The notes below the pieces were generated by a model. That model was not told the origin of the DNA. It saw nothing but the letters and a program-made list of their open reading frames with translations, and made no database searches. 64,000 bases of DNA from Lentinus brumalis (Eukaryota > Basidiomycota > Agaricomycetes > Polyporales > Polyporaceae). Shown one piece after another: positions 55,840-64,000 of this stretch. The first letter of the stretch is position 1, and each line of letters opens with the position of its first letter. A program made the position numbers and the translations under genes. The DNA lies in assembly GCA_001792895.1 (NCBI GenBank), contig MARA01000067.1, positions 1 through 64,000 on the forward strand. The letters are read 5' to 3'.

Positions 55840-56325
55840 CAGTGCTATGTGTGATTCTGTTCGCACAAAATGCGCCATCAATACATGGAACAGCAACGTG
55901 AGTACTGCACCATACCTTGGCGCGTAGACCTAGATAGGTGCGCCCTGAGCAGGCGAAGACATTGCAAAAAGCGCGAGGCCAAACGGTTGAGAATTGAGAG
56001 AGCTACAGGGGGAGGAAGTACCCCTGTATGGTGCCAGGAGCGGAGGGTTGCCATATTTGGCAAAACACCGTCGGGAGGCGTGGCGGTGTATAAGCGCCCT
56101 GATCGGACGCGCGGGAAGCACGGGACAGATGAGATTAGGCTGTTATCTACAGAGATAACAGCCACCGGGGCCTAATCTACTGATAACAGGCCTCCGGGAG
56201 GCAGCCTGCCATATTGGGAAGCCCCGGGAGCTTTCCCCGGCAATTCGTAATACATCACGAATCCTGCCTACATATATTGTAAAGGGCTCTAGGCCAACAA
56301 CCTATTCGTAATATATCAGAACTAC
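55840..56325 (-). repeat. Right terminal inverted repeat
   Basis: Inverted copy of 53446-53930. Both TIRs carry the same 101-codon frame, which is a consequence of the duplication rather than evidence of a gene. Confidence 0.9.
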
Positions 56326-57160
56326 AACAGCTGCTGGTCTTCCTGCGATGAACGACTGCGACCGCCTGACGCTCGTCACCCACGGGTCTCAGCTGGGTCT
56401 CGTCGCCAAGAGCCCCTCGTCAGGCCTCTGTCTGCGGGTGAGCATGCTTCCGACAGAGAACGGCCCGGCCCCGAGAGACCGTTTCACGGCCTGGCTCTCA
56501 CAGCTCCCCGGCATGTTCCCGCTATGCCATCTGTCGTCCCTACAGCTGCGCTCCCACCTTCCTGCCAGCACGATTTCGCAGATTCTCCGAGAGACCATTA
56601 GTCTCACGACCCTCGAGGTCATGTTCGTCTTCGATAGCAAGGCTCAGGAGCCCGGCGGCGAGGACTTCCTTGCCCAGCTATGTCATGCCCTTGGCAGGAG
56701 TAGTGACGGCAGCAGCTCGGAACCGTCGGAATCGCAGTCGCACTCCCAAATCCTGTGCCCCGCGCTACACTCTCTGACAATCGCGATGCCATGTTACGGC
56801 GGGTCCAGAAAGAAGACCACCAACTCGTACCCCGTGTGGCTCAGCGCCATACACTCCCTCATTCGCGCACGCGCACGTACGGGCCACCCAATCCGTCGAC
56901 TGGTCGTGCAGCCGATGCGCAGCGACTGCGGCTCCTCGGGGACGTTTCGCGCGCCAGCGGACGTGGTTGACTCGGTGTATGCCCAGTATGCCTCGCTCGG
57001 CGGTGCGAAACAGGAAGACGTCGAGGAGTTTGTCCTGTATCGCCCGGGCCAGGAGGCGATTGCGTTCACGACATGGGACTGGGTCGAGGTTGAGCGGTAT
57101 TGGACTCTCAGGGATGATGACCGACCGTCGGAAACATTATTTTGTCCGATGAGGAGATGA
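56326..57160 (+). pseudogene. F-box/LRR gene, C-terminal part, right of TIR element
   Basis: A frame open from at least 56348 to 57160 reads NDCDRLTLVTHGSQLGLVAK, LPGMFPLCHLSSLQLRSHLP and LCPALHSLTIAMPCYGGS, and ends with VYAQYASLGGAKQEDVEEF and YRPGQEAIAFTTWDW. The last segment matches the 3' remnant at 25917-26122. With the TIR element removed it probably continued from 53445. The gene lacks an F-box and is interrupted, so it is scored as a pseudogene. Confidence 0.6.
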
Positions 57161-57885
57161 TTCCGTAGGATCTCAGGCCCGCAAAATAAGTGTTACCAAT
57201 GTAAGCAGCCTGCGTGCGTCCGGACTCCGGAGTCTGAAGAAAAAATATACAGCGCAGTGCGAGATGCTCTGGGGGGGTGCTGCTGCTAAGTAATGCCGGC
57301 ACGTCCGAGTATGCATGTTCCCCCGCCTGCACTGCATGAAAATCCCCCAGCGGAACTTCAAGACGCGAGCTCGTATATTAATAACAAAGGACAATGCGCA
57401 GATTTCGATACTTATGAGAAATGAATTGGCCGTGAGCGAATCATGCAAGTTGTCGGTCATGCGAAGACCCAACGAAGACCCCGCCTCTTTTGGGCCGCGG
57501 CAGCGCCTCCGTCTGCGACGTGCATGTTCTTGGAGCCAGAGCTTTGTGCACGTTCTGGGTATGAATAAGTACCTATCCACTTGTACGCTGTCGTCGAGGT
57601 GCTTGTTTTGCTTGGCTGCGGTGACGTGGCATGCCAGATTGTAGGTCATCGGCACCTTATAAGCACATTGATTCGTGTTTGCGCGGCCGGTCATGGAGGT
57701 TTGATAACACGAGGCGTACGAGCGCCTATAGTCTGATCAATCGGAAAGTCTGAGCGGAGCGATGTATCGGTTCTCTCCTAACGGCTTCGGAACGTTACTT
57801 GATAAGTACCAAACTGGTACTCTTGGACGTCGAAGTTGCAGTACGTGATTGACGTACTAAAGAATCCTTTGTAAACCACCGTTAT
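57161..57885. other. Downstream flank of F-box gene, no gene
   Basis: The stretch 57760-57803 resembles 24205-24250 (CGGAGCGAT...ATAT/TAT..., then AACGGCTTCGGAACGTTACT), a shared 3' flank of two F-box loci. Nothing else is recognised. Confidence 0.5.
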
Positions 57886-57967
57886 AGCAACTTGACGCAG
57901 TGGAAGCGTGCAGGGCTCATACCTATTTGACACCCTGAAGTCCCTGGATCGAAACCAGGAGTTGCTA
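57886..57967 (+). tRNA. Initiator tRNA-Met (CAT) with 10-nt intron
   Basis: The acceptor stem AGCAACT pairs perfectly with AGTTGCT, with discriminator A. The D stem is ACGC/GCGT. The anticodon arm CAGGG-CTCATAA-CCCTG forms after removing a 10-nt intron (CCTATTTGAC, 57922-57931 or an equivalent register) located one base 3' of the anticodon, the canonical position. The T arm CCTGG-ATCGAAA-CCAGG carries the eukaryotic initiator hallmark (A54 and A60 in place of TΨC), and the A1:U72 terminal pair is also initiator-specific. The mature length is 72 nt. Confidence 0.95.
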
Positions 57968-58233
57968 CTTTGTCCGGAAGCATGGTATTCCTGGAATTTT
58001 TGCTACGTACTACGGTACTCATACTCGTCCTTGTGTGCTTCATGATTCAACGCTCATGCCGAGTCCCGGTATAGCTTCTTCTGACATGCGGATTGAAGTA
58101 CTCTAAGTACATAAATTCAAGTCTTTGGCAGCTCGTTCGATCACACGTGTCATTCACAGTCTCCGATAACTTGGCACTCGATACATATCCATAGGATACA
58201 GTGTTTCAGGGGGTAGTGGGGGCACACATTGGT

Positions 58234-61168
58234 CTAGTCACTCAAACGCAGACAATAATCAGGGTTGCCGACAGGATTCAAGGCCCAATTGGGGAACAAG
58301 ACGGCCGTCCCCGACGCCCCACCAACCGCGAAGGAGTACACGAAGACCATGATCTGCGTGCCGCCGTCGAGCGCGGCGGAGAGCAGGAAGTTGTACTTGC
58401 GGAACCAGCGCGGGCGGCGCTTGCGGAGGTACCACTGCGAGAAGACGGCGAGCGCGAGGGACGTCATCCACGACGAGTTGATGCCGACGGAGAGGTAGCC
58501 GAGCTCGGCGACGACGACGGGCGTGAAGACGTAGTTGAAGCCGAGTTTGGGCCACCAGCGGTGCGCGAGGTAGAACGGGATGGGGACGGCGAGTCCGGCG
58601 ATGAGCATCCAGGGGATGAAGCCGTAGCGCGCGCCGGGGGCGTAAAGCGGCTTGGCGAGGGCGCCCCAGGAGATAGCGGCGGAGTTGTAGGACTGGACTT
58701 GCTGGCCGGACCAGACGTTCGTGCCTTGGACGTCGAGGAGGATGGCGCGGTTGCCGGCTATGACGGACTTCATGACGACGTAGTTGAGGACGCCGCCGAT
58801 GATGCCGCCGATGGTCTGCATGGTGAAGGTGGCGCGGGGAGGGAGCTTCGTGTATTGTCCGAGCTTGAGGTCGCGGAGGAGGCTGAGCGTGAGGCTGTAC
58901 GTATTGAACCCATCTGTACCAGTGTGAGCTGGACAGAATGGACGCGCAAATGGAAACACTTACATAGCGTGAAGTACATGTTGGCGACGGGCCGGCCGGG
59001 CACCATCGCGCCACCGACCATCTGGACGAGGAACTGCAGAGAGGGCGAGTACCCGACGGTGGCGTAGAGTGTCCCGAGAATGGGCACGAACACGGCGGAT
59101 ATGATGATGGCGACGAGGAAGCCCCACCAGGGGAGTCCGGAGTCCGCGGCGTAGCAGAGCCCGAGCCCGAGGGCGAAGGTGACGACGAAGACCGCACCGA
59201 ACCACCAGAGCGGGACCTCCTTGTAGACCTTCATCTTCTGATAGTGCAGATCCTGGCACTCCTTCGTGCGCACGTTTTTGACCACATCCCAGACGTCCTT
59301 GAAGTGCCAGATGAAGAAATGCGTGACGGCGGCTGCACAGGAGGGAACGAGGGTCAGACGACGGCGGACAGTCAACGGTGGCGGGTGCACTCACTGCCTA
59401 TGTACGCCGTGCGCGAAAGCTGCGTGAGGGTCTGCGAGGCGGCGTAGTACGGCAAGCCCTGCTGCGCGAGCTTGGTAGTGTTGAGGGTGAAGTCGTCGTT
59501 GAGGATCGAGAGCTGGTCGTACTCCGTTCCGTTCTCGTAGAAGAGCAGCTGCGAGAGGAAGGGGAAGTTCTGTGCATGCCAGACGTTCTGCGAGTAGCAG
59601 AAGCAAAACGCGAGGCTGCGGCCCTAGTCAGCCATTCTTACTGGTGATCGGGAACAGAGGGGGAAGACGCACATGCAGACGACGACACCTGAGTAGAGGG
59701 AGAGCTGGGTGGCGAGAGGTGTGAAGAGCGAACCGATGGCGCCTCCGCCCGCGCCGACGTAGTTCCAGTCGAAGCATAGGGCAAACATGCCGAGCCCTTC
59801 GTTGCCCGCAGCACCGCCAAATACACTGCGATAACGACTCAGTTCAGTGGTTATCAAATTCACGAGCGGAGCGCCGCGTACCGAGTGACCCAGGCGCTCT
59901 TCTGCGCCGCCAGGCAGACAATGGAGATGCCGGTGAGCGTCCTGCGGGTACATATGCCCGTAAGGAAGATGACGAGACGCAAGGGCTCGGAGCGAGCACG
60001 TACGGGGCAATGTACTCCGGGAACCACTCCCAGACGAAGATGCCTACGAGGACGCTCCAGAAGAAGACGCGCCGTTTCTTCTGGAGGAACATGCCCTTTC
60101 CGCGATGCATGGCGTCGAAGAGCTGGATCTGGGGCATGAGGAAGGGGTAGACGGCCCATGTGGGGTAGACGAGGTAGTCGCGTGCGAGGCCTGCGAGGCC
60201 GTAGCCGACGAGTTGCGAGGCGATCAAGCTGCAACAGGAAGTGGGTATATGTGCATCAGCGTTCTTCGGGGTACGAGCGCACCGAGGACTACGTACGTGA
60301 ATATGGCGATGGCTGGGTTGACTGTGATGTGATAGTAGAGGTCTTGAGCTGCAAATACAGAGATAGCGGCCGCTTGATCTGAGGCAGTGGTCTGATACGG
60401 CATTAGTACTGCCGCGAGGGAAGGACGCGGTTATCTTGGCATCTGAACGCACCGACATGATGCTAATGGCGACATGCTCCTTGATGTCTTCGCAAAGCGT
60501 CATGTCAATGCGTAGTAAGTACCTTGCGGGATTGCATGTAGCACTCACTAAACGGTCCCGGGTTTACGAACCGCCAGAACCTGGTGTTCTTGGTGCGGAG
60601 CCGTGGTACATTGTGATTCGGTCCCGGAAGGACGGTCTCGAGTGCGCGACCGAGGATGAATGCGAATACTTGCAGGAAGAGGCCGGACACTTGGACTGTT
60701 TGCGGACGAAAGTACTGCAGGAATGGGCACACCTTCAGCATGTGCGCGATAGCGGAGGGAGGGAGGAGGGAGGAGGAGTACTGTGGACGTACGAAGAGCT
60801 GGCCCAGCACTGCGGCGAAGCACGCCAAACCCAGGCTGAGGAACCACGTACGAGCGGTGTTGATGGGGAGCGAGGGGTCGTCGTCGAGAGAGACGAGGCG
60901 GAGCGCATAGTCTTGCTCCGTCTCGATAGGTCTTTCCTTGCCAGACTCGTCGAGGTCGATAGCACGGACGTCCTCGGAGACCTGATTCACAACGTGGCCG
61001 AGGTCAGCGTATAACAGATAGCGAAAAAAGAGGAGCACTCACTTCCCCGATTTCGTTCAGGTCCCGCTTCTCCGCAAGCCCAGGAATGCCGTCAAGGACA
61101 TCGGACGAGACCTGGACTTTCTCGTCGGTGATGGAGCCGTCGGAGGCCTTGCGCTCGATGATCGCCAT
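58234..61168 (-). CDS. Oligopeptide transporter (OPT family)
   Basis: A multi-exon gene starts at MAIIERKASDGSITDE. After a cytosolic N-terminus come the first membrane spans (TWFLSLGLACFAAVLGQLF), then the conserved NPGPFNIKEHVAISIMS, PFLMPQIQLFDAMHRGKGMF, IASQLVGYGLAGLARDYLVY, FFIWHFKDVWDVVKNV and the GQYTKLPPR motif. The late spans end GTAVLFPNWALNPVGNPDYC. Exons join in phase where checked (for example 58979-58973 region to 58919, and the NPGPF/NIKEH junction). OPT proteins carry tetra- to hexapeptides or related ligands with protons across the plasma membrane. Hydrophobic segments fit the usual 12-16 spans. The reading frame appears intact, marking this as a conserved host gene. Confidence 0.93.
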
Positions 61169-63049
61169 GTCGTCTACGGCGTGCGAGGCCCTAGGCGATG
61201 TGGACGGACGAAAGGCAGGGAGAAGACCACTGACAGCGATAAGCCACTCGGGAGGTTTATATTGGGAGAAGAAGTCCTTCTCCGTGTGTGTTCCTAGCCA
61301 AGCCTGCGTCTGCTCTCAGGGGGTTGTGCGTTATCACCCATGGAGAGTGCGAGCGTGGCGGCGCGCGTGGTCGCCGTATACTATCGGTCAGTCTGAGCTG
61401 CCAGGGCCAGTTCGCAGGCCTAATGGTGCAAGGGACACGGCGGGTGGCGTACGAGGCGCACGCCGCTCACACGACTGCATAGATGGCGTTCGCGTCGGCT
61501 GTGATTGCGAGTTCTGAGGGGGAAGAGCGGCTCATGGATAGGTAATTTCGTACTTTGGCTGTGCTAAGAACGCTTTCGGGGACGAATTCAGCAGGTTCAG
61601 CATCAGCCTTATCGCTGTTGCTCCGTTGTAGAGGCGGGAAGATCGTGCATCGTGAGGTTTAGCAACAAGTCCTCTGTCCGACGACCGCCTTGCTGATATC
61701 CACAGACTGTAGCTAGAATTGAATCAGTCCAGCGACGCTCAGTACATCACACGACGAGAGCTTACCGGCGTAAACTTGGGACACCGACGACAGGCTTGGA
61801 AAATGGAGAGCATTGATACGAAGACACCGGTGCACAGTGGGCGCATCGCAGGCGTGACCCTCGGCGAGATGGTAGACCGTCACTCGATAGGAGAATCACA
61901 GCAGAATGGAGTCCCTACCGGGGGTCAAACCGGGCATCCTGACGGCGCGCACTCCAAGAAAACGTCAGTCGCAGCATGTGAAGTCGGAAAGCTGTACTCA
62001 CCAGCATGCTCCGCGGTGGTAACTGCAGGCGGCAGGGCGTCAAGACACATGTATGACAACCAGTCTTACACATTCGGTGGTGACGGCGGCAGCATCGATT
62101 TGAGTGTGCCCTTAGTACATTTCATTCATAGAATCACTTGATGATGGTAGCTTCGGACCGAATTCGACTCGGACCGCACTACTGCCGCAGTAAGTCGGAA
62201 GCTGATATTACTTACAGCGTCGTCATCAGCATTTCCGCTGCAACGGGTAATATTCTCGCCCCAGAGACATGCAAGATCACGAGCAGTACAGAGTTCCAAG
62301 CAGTAATCAGTCTCGGGGAGGCAATCCAAGGCAGAGAACGTTTCAGGAAAAGGGTCGGGACGCTCCGGAAGCGACCTGAGGCCTGAGTGACTGGCGAGAC
62401 TTGCAAGTTCGCTGTGCAACCAACTAGATGTAAGCTCTAGATGCCTAATTAGCGCTGAACGATAAGTACTTACTTAGCCTGCGACTGGGAAGTCCGAGCT
62501 ACGCCGTCTGTTTCTCGGTCGTCTCGGTGCTGGGAGATACCCGGGAGATCTCTCCGAGTAAAGTTTGACTGAGGCAGCAAACAAATGGGACGCTCGGGGC
62601 CGTAACAGCGAGTAGGCCGAGAGCCGACGATTCAAGATGATGGTGGGAGGAGAGAGAAGGACGTTGTTTGTGCGTGTTAGGATCCAAAGCCTCCGCCTTC
62701 CATATCCGGAACATGGCCTACCGGTAGTCTTTGAAACCGAGGATACAGAAAAGCGGACAGGGGAGCACGAGCCCACCACGCAGAGCATGCCATGTTATAC
62801 AATTGCAGCCACGCCCAAACAAACATATAACGTTACGCGAAAAACATACGGCGAAGTATACGATACAATCATGTGCCCGAACCCATGCGTGCGGAGTGAG
62901 AAATGTACATGCAAATGCAGAAAATAGTGGCATGACGTGATGTGTTCGTGTGGGTGGCAAGTGCATGGAAGTAAGGGTAACGAATAGGCGAGGGACGCAT
63001 ATCTACTGTACCGTGAAAATAGTTGACTCTGCCAAACAGCTCGAGCACC
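61169..63049. other. 1.9 kb without a recognised gene
   Basis: It includes the OPT promoter side. A TTATATT word lies near 61257. Short frames on both strands have no splice support and no familiar composition. Confidence 0.5.
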
Positions 63050-63505
63050 TCACCGCCGGGCGACGCGCTTGCGCTGTGGTCCTTCCTCCTCTACGTCCAT
63101 CGCCTCGCCTTGCCCTGCGGACGGTGTGTTCTCGCCACGGTTGCTGCGTGTTCGCCGACGACTCGTGTCAGCGCCGTTCGCTGCAGCTTCCGAGCCCGGA
63201 TGCGACGCGTCTTCTCGGCGCCGCTTGAGCGTCATGGACGGTTCAGTGGGCGCCGGGTGCACCGTCACATCGGCAACGGCGGGTGCGTCGAACGTGGCGG
63301 AGGGTAGCGGAACTGGTGATATGTCCTTGGGGTTGATGGAGGGCATGAGCCGCGACTTGGACGCGCGTGATATCGACTGGAAGGGCGCGGACATGGGGCG
63401 GAGGGGGAGCACGGACGGTGTGGGTGACGCGAGAGCGGGAGGGGCATATGGTCGGGACGTGTCGAGCATAGATGGGGTATACGGAGTCGGAGGCGCCGTG
63501 ACCAT
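63050..63505 (-). CDS. 3' exon of a disordered, probably nuclear protein
   Basis: The exon begins after an acceptor (gacag) at 63505 and reads MVTAPPTPYTPSMLDTSRPY, a Ser/Pro-rich region. It ends with a basic-acidic tail (LKRRREDASHP, SRRRTRSNRG, DVEEEGPQRKRVARR). The KRRR and RKRVARR clusters look like nuclear localisation signals. No catalytic domain is in this exon; upstream exons should lie to the right of 63505, in part beyond the window. The family is not recognised. Confidence 0.55.
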   Translation of the reverse strand: MVTAPPTPYTPSMLDTSRPYAPPALASPTPSVLPLRPMSAPFQSISRASKSRLMPSINPKDISPVPLPSATFDAPAVADVTVHPAPTEPSMTLKRRREDASHPGSEAAANGADTSRRRTRSNRGENTPSAGQGEAMDVEEEGPQRKRVARR

Positions 63506-64000
63506 CTGTCGAGAATAGATGTGAGCGAGATGTGAACAGAACATGGATGAGGCAAGTCGGATGGAGAGACATCAAAGTATACTGAACCGCCACGCAAGGC
63601 CCGCCACGGCAAGGGCGCGGTCTGCGACTGTCATGGCTCCAGGCTGCAGCGTGTGTGAAACTGCGCACGGGGAGAACTAGCGACGTGCTCACGTTCATCT
63701 CGCGCAGTCAAGCCCCGCTACGCTCAGGCTTAAGTCTCGCTCGCGCCACGAGAGGTGCTGAGCAAAAAGCTCATGGCGGTTACAGCTGCCAACGCCGACT
63801 GCGACGTATCGGTGCCACCGCGGCCGACCTCTCAGAACTTCTCATTGACTGGCGTAGAATCAAGTCTCGTTGCCGGACGGTTGAGGCGCGGAGAAACGAG
63901 GAAGGGAACAGACACCACCCCAAAACACAATCCGTGCCCGTCAGCGGCGGCCCAAGCGAGCAGCTTCTGAATCCGGCCATGGGGGCAAAGACATCGCGAA
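63506..64000. other. Window edge, probable intron or exons of the minus-strand gene
   Basis: Frames here are short and ambiguous. It probably contains the 5' part of the gene ending at 63050, but no exon can be fixed. Confidence 0.35.

Larger units (their letters stand above)
53446..56325. mobile_element. 2.88-kb element with long terminal inverted repeats
   Basis: Left (53446-53930) and right (55840-56325) ends are near-perfect inverted copies of about 485 bp, starting GTAGTTCTGATATAT. They enclose about 1.9 kb with no open frame resembling a transposase. The element sits inside an F-box gene. TA immediately inside the GTAG...CTAC match could be the target duplication of a mariner-like element, but this is undecided. 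It is non-autonomous or a fold-back type. Confidence 0.8.

Noticed and set aside
53596..56175. Identical 101-codon frame in both terminal inverted repeats
   Set aside because: Both copies exist because the TIRs are duplicates. Nothing in the sequence resembles a known protein, and the frame is a by-product of GC-rich DNA.
58201..59067. 288-codon plus-strand frame
   Set aside because: It is antisense to OPT exons; its Glu/Arg/Gly-rich composition is the shadow of the membrane-protein codons.

Overview
The window looks like nuclear DNA of an agaricomycete (basidiomycete) fungus. GC is moderately high, genes are cut by many 45-60-nt GT-AG introns, and the families present (CxC5/CxC6 proteins linked to KDZ transposons, TET/JBP-like dioxygenases, F-box/LRR expansions, large Cys-rich lineage-specific proteins) are typical of that group. 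Most of it is a repeat-rich accessory compartment. The only clearly conserved genes are an oligopeptide transporter and an initiator tRNA near the right end.

Region 1-19.7 kb: a candidate large mobile element. Two arrays of spaced TTTGCAC-type motifs in opposite orientation lie at its ends (1-262 and 19258-19690). Between them, + strand genes run inward from the left: a ~1,000-residue protein with an N-terminal Cys/His motif and a HECT-like C-terminus, poorly resolved acidic proteins, and a 2OG-Fe(II) dioxygenase with one frame break. - strand genes run inward from the right: a DD34E integrase of the retroviral-integrase fold, a 189-residue protein matching only the HECT-like C-terminus, a Cys-rich/coiled-coil protein and a hypothetical gene. 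I know no named element with this content and offer it as the candidate undescribed system.

Region 19.9-27.4 kb: an F-box array, with two apparently intact F-box/LRR genes in tandem and two decayed ones. Region 27.5-36.5 kb: degenerate repeats, then a CxC5/CxC6 gene facing a TET/JBP-like dioxygenase gene, separated by a ~162-bp minisatellite; a 48-bp minisatellite lies in the 5' part of the dioxygenase locus.

Region 37.5-44.1 kb: a 6,171-bp Ty1/copia retrotransposon (- strand) with 433-bp LTRs differing at two positions and a GGACT target duplication. It splits a host exon, and its reading frame is broken several times. Its primer-binding site is complementary to nucleotides 25-39 of the initiator tRNA-Met, whose gene lies at 57.9 kb in this same window.

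Region 44.2-51.8 kb: three - strand genes (an F-box-like protein and two long lineage-specific proteins). Region 51.9-57.2 kb: repeats and an F-box gene split by a 2.88-kb element with ~485-bp terminal inverted repeats and no visible transposase. Region 57.9-64 kb: the tRNA, the OPT transporter (- strand) and the 3' end of another - strand gene.

Exon boundaries were placed by eye from GT-AG sites, frame continuity and resemblance to remembered families. No database search was run.
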